From NCBI RefSeq assembly GCF_032854445.1, contig NC_088295.1, positions 45,989,385-46,053,384 of the forward strand: a stretch of DNA of 64,000 nucleotides, written 5' to 3'. This stretch comes from Liolophura sinensis. Lineage: Eukaryota > Mollusca > Polyplacophora > Chitonida > Chitonidae. Of the stretch, positions 1 to 12,956 are shown in pieces. The notes beneath the pieces were generated by a model, which saw nothing but the letters and a program-made list of their open reading frames with translations, did no database searches and had not been told where the DNA came from. The translations under genes were made by a program, and so were the position numbers. Positions within the stretch are counted from its first letter, which is position 1. Each line of letters begins with the position of its first letter.

Positions 1-2233
1 CGGTCAAGGCATTCATGCAGGGTGAAGAGCATGATGCACAAGAGTGTACATGGGTTTTGTGTTGTGATCACTATTGGTTCCAGCACCACTTTTACCCACT
101 CTCTGCACAAGCTACTTGTACCGGTATGTGTTTTTTGGGGTGTGGGCATCTATCATGCATATGTTTGCTGTCACAGGTCACACTGAAGTACGCTTGAATC
201 TCAGTTGTCGTGTTGCTTTCTGTTGCTGCAGAGTTGACTGTGTCCAAAAAAAAAAAAAAAAAATCACTTGACTTCACTGTAAAGCACTGCGTTTTATGCA
301 AACCAACGGATTTGTTTTAACACAAATATAAAGACAGATACATGTATCCAGTTTTATTTTTATGCAAAGTATATGCCACCTCACCTAACCATTTCTGATG
401 ATTGTTTTGCAGTTTTACAGGACTTGATAATGTTAACAGCTTTGTGTATACTTTATTACAGTAGGATTTTAACATTTTTTCCACAACACATTGACATTTA
501 TATACTGATAATTTGTAACATGTTTGAAAATATTATTTCTAATATGTATAACTGTTTCTTTTGTCTTCGTTGTATGTTAATTGCATTGTAGTTGGCAAAG
601 CTTACCATGGCTAAACCGAAGTGCTTGCTTAAAATATTCTGCTCTACACGTAGAATTGAATTTGCATATTTGATAAACTGTGAAAAGTTCTTAAATTCCT
701 TGTGACTTTCCATGTTCTTATTTATGTTAAACCCTTCTTGTATCAACCTGTGCATTTTCAACTCGATTGATGAGCCGAAAGGTATTTTAATTCATTTTCC
801 CCTTTCATGCTTTCACAAATGTGCAATAAATACATGTATTGCAAGAGTATGAAGAAATGTCCAACAGTTGCATATATGCAAATTTAGTTTCAGGTGCCGT
901 AATGATCAGTGGGTAAATTTCCAACCCCACAGGAATGGTTTGTTTCTGTCTTCATATTGCTGGGAAAAGTGCTGATGGAAAGCCACAAAGGGACCGTATA
1001 TTGTGTATTGTGAATCACGTAAACATGCAGGAAAGAACAAAACTAATTTGTGGAATGTGAAGCAACACTGAAACAACATTTCATATCAGCAGTTGGGACG
1101 AAGCAGTCAATACAGCATCAGAATAGAAATGTGTTTACCAAAATTGTGTCTTGGAAGGGCGGAGGATAAATGCTGAAGAAGAAAATCTGTCTGTGGCCAT
1201 CTCAAAAAGAGTTGGGCATACATGTACATACATGTATAGACACCAGTGTAGATGGGTGTGTTAAGTATCAAATTCAACCAAATGGCCTAAAGAAAGTAAA
1301 TAGAAGATAATACCTCTTCATAGACAATACACAAGATATGAAAACAATAAGTTTACAAATCAGATTGCCCATTCGCATTGTACAGAAATGGCTTTGTCAT
1401 ATTTGGTCGGACAGAAGGGACATGCTAACAAAATAGGACTGACATTATATTATCACATATTAAGTCAGTTTATAACTTACTAATATTTGTTCAAGGAGAT
1501 GTTTTATTTTCCATTTTCAGGTATTTAGGGGCAATTTTGTTTTATTTTCCTTTTTAAATTGTATTTACAGTTTACTTTATTATTGGCTCATTTTATACCC
1601 AATTTGCATATTGTCCCTTTTTTTTTAGCTTTTTTTTTTAATTCTTTTCTTTTTGTAGGTCAAATAGTTTAATTTGATGCATTGCATGCTTTATGATCAT
1701 GCACAATACTACCAATTCTGGTCACAAATTAATTGTCTCATTTTAGTGCGTGTTTCAGCCCCAAAAAGGCCCTTTCTCCAGAACTTACTTTGCAGAATAC
1801 TGACATTCTGTTATACTTTGGATTTTCCTACTACATGCAATGTTGAATGTCAGTGGGTCTAAAGTCATAGACGCACGCTTCGGAACATACCCACGTCACG
1901 ACTCGCATCACGAAATTTTTATGACACCATTTCAAAGTAGGGGGTTATTACAGATGTTTTTGGCACAAATTCAAGAACACAATAAAAGTAGGAGATTTTC
2001 ACAGGTGTTCAGGCCACAAATTCATTAAATTCATTAACACAGATGACAGCAAACTCATGCTAATAGCTTCACCCCTCTGCTTTGTGTGTGTGCATGGTCC
2101 TTTTCATGATGCTTGTTGACAGCGTATTAGAGACAGCAACAAAAAAGGGGAGGAAGGCTGTGCAATTTGCCCTGCGTTTGAGTCATTTTGCGTCAAATAA
2201 TTATGTAAAAGTTTAAAGTAGGTATAAAAGAAT

Positions 2234-2355
2234 AAAAATAATGACTTTATCATTATCGAGTCATTGTTGTTGATTTTAGACTGGTAAATGTGTGAAGAGT
2301 TGAAAATTCCAGTCTAAAATCAAGAACAATGTCTCAACATAATCATTATTTCTAA
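2234..2355. repeat. imperfect inverted repeat
   Basis: The inner stem gattttagactgg (2272-2284) pairs exactly with ccagtctaaaatc (2309-2321), and similarity continues outward with a few mismatches to about 2234 and 2355 (aataatga, aatcattatt). The loop is 24 bases. Possibly a degraded MITE. Confidence 0.65.
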
Positions 2356-3599
2356 AGTTCTTTAATGCTTCATTTGATTTGTAACTTATTTCAAAGCAAC
2401 ATATACCTCATATCCTGGTTTTATGAAAAAACTGATAGTAATGTTGTATTATACTGATGGAACATTGTGTTCACACATCACGCTCACACGATAAACTCTA
2501 CAAATTACACCACTGTTGAGTAAGTTGAGAAAGTGGAAAACTTCCTCATGGGAAACCTCCCAACCATATTGATTTTTTTATCCGTCATTGAGAAGAAAAC
2601 TGTGACAGACAAAAAGATCCTGGGTATGTTTTTCTTTTCTTTTTTTTAACCATGGCCTGAGCCATCTGTCACAGGTAGCTTGTGAAAGCAACCACAAGGA
2701 TGAACAGAAATCAAAAACCTCTAAAAAAAATTTGTCATCTAAATTAATGTAGTTGCTGCTCATTAAAAGTTCCATAACAAACCAGTGTTCTCAATGGGGC
2801 GCCATGTTTATCGCCAAAATCCACTGGTGTTCTCTCCATCATCTTAGTTTCACACAAAATATCACATATTTGTTTTTTTCTTTGATGAAAGTTTTCATGA
2901 ATGAGTACTTCCAGTTGTCAGACCTTGTAATGCTTTTTGGATTTTGTTTGACTTGATCCTATTTGTTGAATAGCCTTGCAATTGCCTATCCACCAATTTT
3001 TGAAGATAAAAATCCTATTTGCACTTCCAGATAATCTCCATATAAAGACTGAAACATCCAGCACCCTTTGAAAAACACTGGAAAAGAGAACATAGTTCCC
3101 CTAACTGCATGCATACAGTGTTTAATTCATAGCTTCAAGCAACTACATGTAGGTTAGTGGCATAAGAAGCCAGAGGTGGTAACAAGCAATGTGGACAAAA
3201 ATGCAGATTTTTGCCGATTCATGAAGTTAAAAAACCTAGACACATACTGATTACTATTCCAGAAAAGAATGTGGTAATCAAAAGCTAGGTTTTTTTGCTT
3301 TTTTATGCTCAAATCTTCTTCAATGCCTGGATTTAATTTGCTTTATTTTGTCCACCAGTACTTTAGTCATGTGACCAAAGATTGCTGATGATTGGCTCAG
3401 AGGAGCTATGACATCACTGCCAAACTATGAATAACTTCAGGAAACTACTTGATCAGTAATCATGGCAATATGATAAATGTGGCTGAAAAAATTAATTATG
3501 CCCCAAAACAGTTGCCTTAATAATTGGATGCATAAATTTTTCTATCCTGAATGTGAATAGGTTTATGTTCACTTTCTCTTTCACTTATTTCCATGTAAG

Positions 3600-3891
3600 G
3601 GTCGTGTCACACCTAAGACTTTAAAAAAGAGGAAATTGTAACTTCCTCCCTTGGAGTTCAGCATGAAGGGGATAGTGCAAGGACTGGTTGACCCATATCA
3701 GTATAATGGTTCGGGCGGGGCGACTTCCTTGCCTTCAGTAAGTCGTCTCAGTGAAGCAGCATTAGATAAAAGAGCGGTGGAAATCCGTCCTGCAAAAAGG
3801 AGGCACATCACATACACCCAAAGGATTCCTTCGTCGTCATATGACTGGAAAATTGTTAAGTACGACGTTAAACCCCAAGCACTCACTCACT
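3600..3891 (+). mobile_element. SINE-like retroelement with 9-bp target duplication
   Basis: The body runs from gtcgtgtcacacc to aagtacgacgttaaacc and a tail of actcactcactc type. Flanks carry the direct repeat ccatgtaag at 3591-3599 and 3892-3900. A related 3' fragment occurs at 18528-18632. The 82-codon ORF over it is repeat-derived and not a gene. Confidence 0.7.
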
Positions 3892-6800
3892 CCATGTAAG
3901 TGGACACGGCATATAAAATTAAGGGAATGTCAGGATGATGAACAAATCAGGCTAATAACACAGAGCCATATCTAGAAAAAAAAATTACAAGATTCTGATC
4001 CCAAACTTTAATGGTGGTATTCTGACTGTATGTAAAGAAATTTTAAAAATGCATCTCAAAATGCTGCTTTCTAAACGCGTTTTAAGTCTGTGAATGAAAG
4101 AAATTTGTATGAAAACGTAACTTTTTCTTGATAAACCATCAGATTTTTACTTGTTTTAATGCATGCAGCTTGTTTAGTGTAGGCAGCCAAAAGTTTGGGA
4201 GTCCAAAGATTTTCCAGAATTTAAATGATTCTTGACATGGCCCTGTGGCAACCTTTCAAAAAACACAAAACAAAGCTTTTGAAAAAAAAAAAATCAAAGA
4301 GTGATAAACTTCATTAAGAAGAGTTAAACATCAATGCCTGTGGGAAAGAGCAGAAATATTGAACATGAATGGTTACTCTTATCAAAAGATGAAAAAAATG
4401 TATCAGTTTTTTGCTTCTGTGGAACCACAATTATCATGTAATTGTTATGGCCAAGTTTCCTGAATAGGTAACCAATAAATTTCATGTCAGAATGACTGTA
4501 TACAAGTGTAACATAAATAGGGGATAAACCCAAAATACTTAATAAACTACTGTATCTTTGGAAGCTTAAGTTGAACTTGCTGATGTGAATTCTTTAATTT
4601 GATGTGGTCATACTGTTGTTGTAACCCTGCAGGAAGTTTCCACTTAGGGAAAGAATTGCTTTCCATGGCAACCCAACTCTGAAGTGAAACCAAAGAAATT
4701 GTGCTTCCAGGCCTCAGACAAAATGTCATATCCATCAGTCTTTGGTTTTGCCTTACTGCATGGATGGAAGAGGCTAATTTAGTATTTAAAAAAAATCAAT
4801 GTTGTCCAGAGTCTAGTCTGAATTGTCCAAAAAACAAAAACAAAAAAACATTGGTGTTTTTTATAATACCTGATACACAGATATCCATATATTCTGGCTG
4901 TTTTATGTGTAAACCTTCTGCTACAATCAAGATGTTAAAAGTGTCGTCCGCGTTAAAAGGAATTTTCAAAAAACACACAGGTTTGTTGCACATGTTACAT
5001 GATCAGTCCTTGGCTATTGATCAATAGGAGTTTGGCATTAAATTAACTGGTTGATCACCCTGCATGCTGACAATGCTGTCATACATGTACCAATATAAGT
5101 AGACAAAACAAGCCTTTTAGACAAGCCTGGTGCCAGTTCCACAAGGTTGTTTTTTTGTCAATGTCAAAAACTTGAATATAAGTTAATAAGAAAATAAAAT
5201 TAGTATCTAGGTTTTTGCTGAAAAATTTTTGATGTCTGCTTTTTTATTCAAGCTTTTGAGTTGAGTGTCTCTGAAATATAACCCAATGTAACTATGCATT
5301 TTCTTGAGATGATTGTGAAAAGGAGCTTACCTAGAACTCAGGGTATTAATAATTACAAAAGCTTTTGACAGTTCAGATTGAGGTGATGGTCTATCCCTTG
5401 TGGTGAGGAAAAAAACCCTTGATCCGTATTTAGTGACACATGTAATTATCTTTGGCTGTCAGCACTTAATAAAACGTTTGGATAATCCTGGCTGCTTGTC
5501 AATCAAAATGTTGCCTAATCTGCACATGTGCTTTTGAAGGATAATTAGCCTCGTTTGCATGGTATCTTTACTGCAAGAATTACCAAGCTGTAAAATATTG
5601 CAGGACTCACGCTCGAGTGTAACTCCTGGCGTTGCGCTCACTAAAATGGTTAAGCAATTAAAGTTTAACCACCACAAACTAAGCAGGTGGGCTGTTACAT
5701 TTAATGGAAGGATGATGTCGATGACGACGTACAAGGTCGCTGGTATTTGTGTTACACACAGCTAGTTGCACCTGCTCTGTACTGCTGGTGAAGAAGACGG
5801 ATGCATTCTTCCTGGCAATGTCATTAAACATGTGTGGCACATATTGGCTTAGTGGTGCCTATGATGCATTGTCTTAGCTGCTAAGAACGAGCCGTTGATT
5901 TCACAGATTTCCTCCATCTGTTAAGCTTTAACTGTCGTCACATGAGGGGGGAAAAAATGAACATATATACCTGCGAGTAAAGTGCACCAACTTTTATCAA
6001 ATCCTTAACTTGATAAATGTGTAAAGATTTAACATTGATGCAGTGAAGTGTGATAATGTTGAGCTGTGTTGGCAATGTCTGTAAACCAGTATGGATTAAT
6101 TACAGTCTGCACAGTGGTAGGGGGAGGTGTGAAGGGATTCCTAAAAAGCTTTCCTGACGTCTGGTATTACTTGCACCTGAGTCAACAGAATTTCATCATG
6201 CTGAATAACATAGATATTTGCTCTCAGAGGTTTACAATTTGGGTTATAGACAAACTCCATGTAATGACACACATTGGTGCATTTATACCTCTGAGACCAG
6301 ATTGTGTAGTTTTTAAATACTGAGGATGTTTGTTGAAAGAGATGGTATCAAACCAATAGCTCAGCCCATTGACAAAGGTTGGGGCTCAAGCTGGAAGCTG
6401 ACAAAAGTCTTTTTGCCTTTTCTTGAAAGTGTTCAATAGTTCCAATTCCTCAGTTTAGAGAAAGCCGTGGTGCTTGGGCTAAATCTGAGAGAACTGATGA
6501 AAACCTTGGAACTCAACCAGATTGCAATGATTTTGTCTTGCTATCTTTTAACTTGAAAGGTTTTTATCCTTTGTGATTACATAGTTGCACTTTTTCATGG
6601 ACATCTCCTGTTTTTCATGATAGCTGATAAACAGTTTGCCATTTTTTTCACCGATATATCTGTAGGCATTAAGACTCATGTGTACTGTTTTCTACCCTTT
6701 CATCTTATAAAGCATTTTTTTCAGTTGAACTTATGCATATAATCATTGTGAAAATGATTCTAAAATGATTTTTCTGTGTCACTGAAGAGGCTTCCTAAAG

Positions 6801-7517
6801 ATGCGCAAATTATTTCTGTACACCCAATAGTTTTCACAAAATGTTTCAAAACATTGGTTGTACAGGTGGTTGAAATGGTCAAATAATTAGGGTGCATGTA
6901 TTTTGCTGCCTTCACTGCAACTGGAGCAGTATTACTGCTCTTTGCCCACACTTTTTCTTCTTCTTCTACTTTTTTTTATCATATCTATATGGTATTCCAC
7001 CCAGGTGTACCTGTGATAGTAAAGAATCGTTAAAATTAATTAACTAGTATTGTGCATGCCATAAAACAATATTCAAATACATAATAAAAACAGCAAGAAA
7101 GAAACACTGTTTTATTGTCATGAGGCCAGATCACATCCCCCATACGTAATTTTGCTCCGGGATTGACACAAAGATGAAAACCTGAATACAGGAGTAATTT
7201 TAAGGTGTTTTATCAACAGACATCTTTCTTGCCTTGTATTCATCCATGGTAGTAGTACCAGTGGAAAACCTGCTACTTTCTTTAATAAGGGTTATACCTT
7301 CCTGGCTCATCAATGCCCCTTTTTCTCCTTGGTGTCCCCTTTTTGCATGCCCCTTGCATGACATGTTGCATGATTTGACTTGGACGTTTGGTTACATGTT
7401 TTATTTGGTGTTTTGGTTTGGTTAGACTTTCTTTGAATTGGCCTGTTTCTCTCTCATTGCAGTATTTATAAGCATTTTCCATGCACTTACCTGAGTTTGC
7501 CATCTGTTTCATTGCAG

Positions 7518-7615
7518 AGCTGTGGAGTATGTGATAGATACTGAAAACCTCAGTATCTCTGCAATCCGGACGATTAGAGTTCTAAGACCCCTAAGAGCAA
7601 TTAATCGAATTCCCA
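7518..7615 (+). CDS. Cav3 exon: domain I S3-S4 loop and S4 voltage sensor
   Basis: Preceded by a pyrimidine-rich tract and AG at 7516-7517 and followed by GTAAGT at 7616. The frame starts with one base completing a codon. It reads [18 protein letters not shown] and then the S4 positive ladder [13 protein letters not shown]. This matches the start of the Cav3 S4 helix, which moves in response to voltage. It ends with the first base of a serine codon that is completed in the next exon, before MRILVT. The start of S3 is missing upstream. Confidence 0.95.
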
Positions 7616-8148
7616 GTAAGTATACCTACATGTACATGTAGCTGATGGCAATGTAATATTGATTTTCAGTTGTTACAGTTGATTTATTTTTTTGTATTTT
7701 TCTGAGAGTGTGTAAACTGGTTGTCAACTTTCTGTTATTATGTAATATACAGTGTGTACCTACTGTGCATTTGTAATACACATACCACGTTTTTGCATAA
7801 GTAGAATGGTTTCTATAAGTATAGTATATATGAAGATTTAGTTCTGGATAAGTGATGTGCAGTGCTCTACAGAGCTGCAGCCACTTTTCACTTAGACATG
7901 GATTTGAGGCTGTAATCATTCAGTCAGCTCCAACTTTAAGTCAGGGCGTTAGTTAGGCAAAGGGTGGAGGTTTACTTCAGTTTCCCTCACCCATAAAACT
8001 GACTACCCATCATATAAGGGACAAAATAAGTACTTATATCTCAGAAAAGTATGTATATGTTTATTTTTTTTTATTGCTACTCCTTTAACAACATTAGCAT
8101 AATAAAACTGATTATGTTTTTTGACCACTATTCCCTTTGTCATTTCAG
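7616..8148 (+). other. intron, nothing notable
   Basis: Phase-1 intron, GTAAGT to TTTCAG. AT-rich; I see no repeat or extra exon. Confidence 0.85.
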
Positions 8149-8320
8149 GTATGCGTATCTTAGTCACGTTGTTGTTGGATACCCTGCCGATGTTGGGCAA
8201 TGTTCTTCTCTTGTGTTTCTTCGTCTTCTTCATATTTGGAATCATCGGTGTGCAGCTATGGGCAGGCGTTCTGCGTAATAGATGTTTTTTGAATATCAGT
8301 GAAAATATTAATATTTCAGC
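8149..8320 (+). CDS. Cav3 exon: domain I S4-S5 linker, S5 and start of turret
   Basis: Acceptor TTTCAG at 8143-8148, donor GTGAGT at 8321. Two bases complete a serine codon, then [17 protein letters not shown] (S4-S5 linker) and the hydrophobic S5 helix with [17 protein letters not shown], nearly identical to vertebrate Cav3. The exon ends in the extracellular turret ([16 protein letters not shown]), with two possible N-glycosylation sequons NIS. Length 172 fits 2 + 56 codons + 2. Confidence 0.96.
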
Positions 8321-9070
8321 GTGAGTATGAATGAGCTTTGGATTCTTGAGCTGCATAAATGTTTAATGGCTGCCACTATTTCCTTTGTGCAAAGACATTT
8401 CCAATGATCTCAAGTTGGGAGAAGGATTCTTTCGCTTGCACATAAATCATTGGCTTTCAGAAGCCTTTATGTTAAGCAATCATTTTTGATCTGGGAAACT
8501 CTCTTCATTCCAAATCTGTTCCTGATGGACTCTTGTATTATTTAAAAGTAGCTAACACAAAAACCTTGAAACATTGTCGACAGCAATTAGTACCTGCTAC
8601 GGTTTCCAAAACACATTATCCTGAGGAAGTATTGGATGCTGTGTTCTAAACTTTAGAGATAGATTATTATGTTTCTACATGTACATATTATTTCCGGTAT
8701 TGTTGGCTTTGAACTAATTAAATGGGAGCATATTGGTCCCCAATATTTTTAAGGGCGAATAAAATGTAAATGTGATCATCCAGCATGATTTCATGCTGAG
8801 CCTCTTTTTCTTCAGGTAATTGAACCCAGTGGATGCCATTTACTGTATCTCTATTTAAATTTTAATCTCTATTTAAATGTAAAGTGTTCAAAGAGTTTCC
8901 CAACATACACAACCTTAGTAATTGATGGGAATAATTGTTCAGTTTTGCTCAGCATAAAGCAACGATGGAAGTTTTGTCATCATCTAACGCAAATCTAAGG
9001 TTTAATTAATATCAGTCGTGTTGTATTAAAATGGTGTCTACAAATTCCACTTCTTACCTTCCCTCTGCAG
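8321..9070 (+). other. intron, nothing notable
   Basis: Phase-2 intron of 750 bases, GTGAGT to CTGCAG. No repeat or extra exon seen. Confidence 0.85.
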
Positions 9071-9350
9071 GTTTAATCTATCAGATTTCTACAAACCTAG
9101 AAAGGGAGATTATATATGCAGCATGCCGGAAGAGACCGGTATGAAGTACTGCACAGATCTGCCCCTCTATGATTACGAGGGCATTCAATGCAATGGAACT
9201 GCACGAGAATTCAGCAATAATTCTCCCAGCAATGACTCCTGTGTTAACTGGAATCAGTATTACACGGACTGTAGGGCTGGGGACAAAAACCCATTCAAAG
9301 GAGCTATTTCATTTGATAATATAGGACTGGCTTGGGTGGCCATTTTCCAG
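9071..9350 (+). CDS. Cav3 exon: domain I extracellular turret and pore helix
   Basis: Acceptor CTCTGCAG ends at 9070; donor GTATGT at 9351. The exon encodes the long, cysteine-rich loop between IS5 and the pore, ending in the conserved block SCVNWNQYYTDC, then NPFKGAISFDNIGLAW and the pore helix VAIFQ. The loop has cysteines at ICS, YCT, QCN, SCV and DCR, likely disulfide partners as in other Cav3 channels, and NGT and NDS sequons. The first part of the loop diverges from vertebrates, as is normal for this region. Confidence 0.96.
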
Positions 9351-9810
9351 GTATGTATACTATTTCTGTTTATAATAAATGGTAATAGGCTTCTGGAAAG
9401 GTCAAATATGAAGCTTTCATGCATTACTCTAGTTAAAATCAATCCTGAAAATGTCAGATCTTAGTGCAAAATCACAGTCGGAATGGAAATAAGCCTCTAA
9501 CACCATTACAAGACTTTAGACAAGTCTTTTTACAAAATTAGTTGCGTTTATACATGTATCTGAACAGTGACTCAAAATGGCCAGAATAATTTCAGCTTTT
9601 TTGTATGGCGTATTTTCATGAAGTCCTAGTTTTACATGTTCGTACATCTGATTTTAATTACAACATTTATATGTATTATTCGTTCACCGCCTTGTGAACA
9701 TCTACATGTATATGTCTCCCTGTGGTACACAGTAGTTGAATGTTCACTGTAAAAATACCATATATGTATGATATTCAGAGGAGTCAGAGATAAAGTAGCA
9801 TTGTGTTCCT

Positions 9811-9950
9811 GGGCCCAGTTTCACAAAGATGTCGTGCATGTATGATGATAGCACATACAGGAAAATGATATGGTAATACTGACATACAAAATATTGTACG
9901 ACAAATGAATGATATAAAATTGTCGCTCAGTGCTCTGTGAAACTGGGCCT
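9811..9950. mobile_element. MITE-like element with terminal inverted repeats
   Basis: Starts gggcccagtttcaca and ends tgtgaaactgggcc, so the ends are inverted copies over about 14-15 bases, enclosing about 110 bases of AT-rich, non-coding sequence. The size and lack of coding potential suggest a non-autonomous DNA transposon. No certain target-site duplication; ttcct and ttctt flank it. Confidence 0.6.
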
Positions 9951-10008
9951 TCTTGACTTGTCAGGTCTCAGGTCCATACAATATGACACTTTTTCTTGAA
10001 AATGCATG

Positions 10009-10152
10009 CTTGATCATATCCTTGACACCATGCTTGATCATGTCCTTTACACCATACTTGATCATATCCTTGACACCATACTTGATCATATCCTTGACAA
10101 CATGCTTGATCATGCACTTGACATCATGTTTGATCAAGTCCTTGACATCATT
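10009..10152 (+). repeat. 24-bp tandem repeat, six copies
   Basis: Copies begin at 10009, 10033, 10057, 10081, 10105 and 10129, each starting cttgatcat or a close variant and containing the palindrome TGATCA. Because 24 is divisible by 3 the array stays open in several frames on both strands and makes spurious repetitive ORFs. Confidence 0.9.
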
Positions 10153-11674
10153 TTCAGAAGTAAACAATCCTCAATGTTGTATTGCAATTTTTCTGTGAAG
10201 TTTGTTATACGTATTTTTTTTTACAGTTAGATGTAAATCCATGTTCATAACAAACATATTCCAAAAAATATTGCATCTTTGACATACTGTATTTATTTGG
10301 TTCATATACATGTACATTCTTGTCTTCATCAGCTTGCTAAGGAGCAGCTGTGTTATCTCTGTTGTAATCGTACTCCATTTGAGAGATTTCTACAAATGAA
10401 TGAGCAACAAAATAGAGCAAAATTAATCTTTCAGCAACCCCTGTTTGTAATACTTGATAAATAATCATATTCATGGCTAAAAATTCACTTCATCTTGCTT
10501 TGCATCGATTCTGTTTACATTGGCCATGATACAATGTATATCCATCATTATAAATTTTCATTATTTGATTTCAAAGGACATTTCATCTGCGCCTGTTCTA
10601 GAGCATTTCTTTTAGAGCAATTTGATTACATAACAACATATGGCTAGTTTCACTGAAATTTTCAATTTGAGCATCAGGTGAAAAAAAGTGTACCAGTTAG
10701 TGGGACATGTTGATGATTGCTGAAAAAGAGGCTGCAGTAAGAGCTGATTGGTGTGAGCTTCATACGCATCCATCGGCCTCCAGTGACGTTATTATCTCAT
10801 CCCCAGAGCCATTAACGAGGAAATCTGCTTCCTGCAGGCAGATTTAGAGACCAGATGTGTAGTTGTCTTCTATATAAATCCTGTCCACCGCCATCTGCCC
10901 AGATCCCTACTTTGGAACATGACCCTTTGATCTTTATCTATATATGAGATATCTTCCATCATTGGAACATCTGTGTCTACCTCAAGACTTGTTCATTGTA
11001 AGCGCTCTTATCCTGCAGACACTGTTTGATCCCCAGGTACCGCCACTTATATAGAAATGCCAGCCACATGCTAATTAAATAAGATGGAAGGTGTAGGATT
11101 GTGGAGATAAAGACAGGCTGGTCAGATGTACTACAGTATTTTGCTGGCCATGCCGAGAAAACCCTCCAGTATTCTGTGCCTGTGTCCAGTGTCAAATGGC
11201 CTTCCAATTCCATGCATATCAGAGATATTACTGCAGGAGCTCTTCAGTCAATGACTACAGTGAATTGGGAGATATATATATATTACAAATACTTGTATAA
11301 TTAAGGATTTGCATTAAGCTTCTCAAATCCCAGGCTGGTACATATACATATATTATTATAGCTTCAGTCTATGAATGGATCAATGGTTCTTTCACCAAAC
11401 CATGCTTCCAAGGTTATCCTCATAGTGAGTAGAAGATTGGAAGAGTTGTATTTTATTTGTACACAATATCTGCTATGATTTGCTCATCAGCATAATTATA
11501 CATGTACATGTGGATGTAGAGATATTCAAGGATTTCATCCTAAACTGCAGAAATGCAATTGCTTTGATGTAAAATAATTCATAAAAAGGTGTGAAGAACA
11601 TGGTCCTGTTGTGTTTATATTAACAACCTAGATTTCACAGAAATTCATTGGCCTTTCAGGATTTCAGTGCTGCC

Positions 11675-11836
11675 CAATGATTTAGGAGCCTCTCACCACT
11701 GTAGGGGCTGTGGGTTTAAGTTTAGCTCAGACCGGCTTCCTCGCCGTTCTGGAAGGTCTGGCACCAACTTGCGGGGGGCTGTGGGTCTCCTTCTGGTTTC
11801 CTTCCACAAAAATGCTGGTGTATAACACCAATCACG
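11675..11836 (+). mobile_element. decayed SINE fragment
   Basis: Contains aggagcctctcacc, a diverged ggtttaagtttagctc B-box region, ggaaggtctggcacc and a shortened taacaccaatca tail, matching the tRNA-derived SINE seen complete at 53678-53943 but with an internal deletion near the 3' end. Confidence 0.7.
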
Positions 11837-11989
11837 GGAATATATACATAAATTCAAAGAAATTTGTGAATGAAGTTTGTGTTTTGGTCCACGCTGCATA
11901 GGCTCAATATGTAGTATGAACATCTCACAATCAAAGCTTACTCAGGCGCCTATATAAGTATGCCATGTGTTTCTATCATGTGGAAAAAG

Positions 11990-12176
11990 CCAGGATGCTG
12001 TCACTCATGCTGGCTTCCTCTCTGGCCATACGTGGAAAGGTCATGCACCAACCTGCAGATGGTTGTGGGTTTCCCTCACGCTCTGCCTGGTTTCCTCCCA
12101 CCATAGTGCTGGCCGCCGTTATATAAGTGAAATATTCTTGAGTACAGCGTAAAACACCAATCAAATAAATAAATAG
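11990..12176 (+). mobile_element. SINE copy, 5'-truncated
   Basis: From tcatgctggcttcctc through ggtttcctcccacc and aaatattcttgagtac to taaaacaccaatc plus an aataaataaat tail. It lacks the tRNA-like head. Same family as 53678-53943. Confidence 0.8.
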
Positions 12177-12261
12177 CCTGGAAATGGTTAAACAGTACAC
12201 ATGTACATGTACCTATTTGCAGTTGTCTCTCAACAGTGGTTTATTTTGTGTCTTTTTGCAG

Positions 12262-12354
12262 GTTATTAGTTTAGAGAGCTGGGTGAATATCATGTATTAT
12301 GTTCAAGATGCACATTCATTCTGGGACTGGATATATTTTGTCGCACTAATTGTG
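12262..12354 (+). CDS. Cav3 exon: domain I selectivity filter and start of S6
   Basis: Acceptor TTTTTGCAG, donor GTAAGT at 12355; 31 codons, phase 0 at both ends. It reads [19 protein letters not shown] followed by the hydrophobic start of IS6 (WIYFVALIV). The glutamate of SLESW is the domain I selectivity-filter residue. Vertebrate Cav3 has TLEGW here, so the Gly is Ser. Strong match. Confidence 0.96.
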
Positions 12355-12624
12355 GTAAGTGTTACTCTCAGTTTTATTTGATACAGTGGATCTAAACTAC
12401 TGGAATCTAAAGTTATGACAGCACATTTGAAGGCCTGTCGTTTGTAATATCCCATCAGGAGACATCTTTGACTGCTAATTTCGATCTGCATATATATCTA
12501 TCTACTCCAACACCTAGTATAACAAATTTAAAATAATACAAGCTATTCATAATATATTTTGAAACCCAGGTACTCTGTGACATTGTTTATGGTGATTGCA
12601 TGGACAAAGATCACTGCTATGCAG

Positions 12625-12757
12625 CTGCAAGCAACCTGCAGATGGTCGTGGGTTTCCCCCAGGCTCTGCTCGGTTTCCTCCCACCATAATGCTGACCGTT
12701 TAAGTGAAATATTTTTGAGTACGGTGTAAAACAACAATGGAATAAATACATAAATAC
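12625..12757 (+). mobile_element. SINE copy, 3' part
   Basis: Begins near agcaacctgcagatgg and ends taaaacaacaatgg with an aataaata tail; lacks the tRNA-like head. Same family as 53678-53943. Confidence 0.75.
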
Positions 12758-12956
12758 AATGCAGCCCCAATGCAGCATGTGTGGCATTCATACCCAAAGC
12801 ATTTCTACACATCAGCCAGTTGACTGAAGTAATTCCTCCAAACCTGTGAAAAGTTTCGTAAAATTTAGATCATGATCCAAATCTATATTTTGGATTTGCT
12901 GGATATTGTGAACATGTATTTAATTCATATATTATATACAGGTCAGTCATATTGTC

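Larger units (their letters stand above)
1..7517. other. intronic or upstream sequence, no exon recognised
   Basis: About 7.5 kb of AT-rich DNA ahead of the first recognisable exon. I looked for the conserved IS1-IS3 blocks (LLNCVTLGM-like and WN.LDFFIV-like) in all forward frames and did not find them, so those exons probably lie before the window, though a short one could be missed. It holds a SINE-like element at 3600-3891, an imperfect inverted repeat at 2234-2355 and homopolymer runs, but no gene. Confidence 0.6.
9351..12261 (+). other. intron with MITE-like element, 24-bp tandem repeat and SINE fragments
   Basis: Phase-0 intron of 2.9 kb. It holds a terminal-inverted-repeat element at 9811-9950, a 24-bp tandem array at 10009-10152, and two decayed SINE copies at about 11675-11836 and 11990-12176. 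No additional exon seen. Confidence 0.8.

Noticed and set aside
3651-3899. 82-codon ORF
   Set aside because: It lies within a SINE-like element with target duplication; a second fragment at 18528-18632 shows it is a repeat.
7234-7512. Upstream exon with domain I S3
   Set aside because: Open frames here show no S3-like sequence (no WN.LDF motif) and no suitable donor before 7517.
10009-10152. CRISPR-like array
   Set aside because: Repeats are contiguous without unique spacers, and the DNA is animal.
9953-10230. Overlapping ORFs on both strands
   Set aside because: Produced by the 24-bp tandem repeat, whose period is a multiple of 3.
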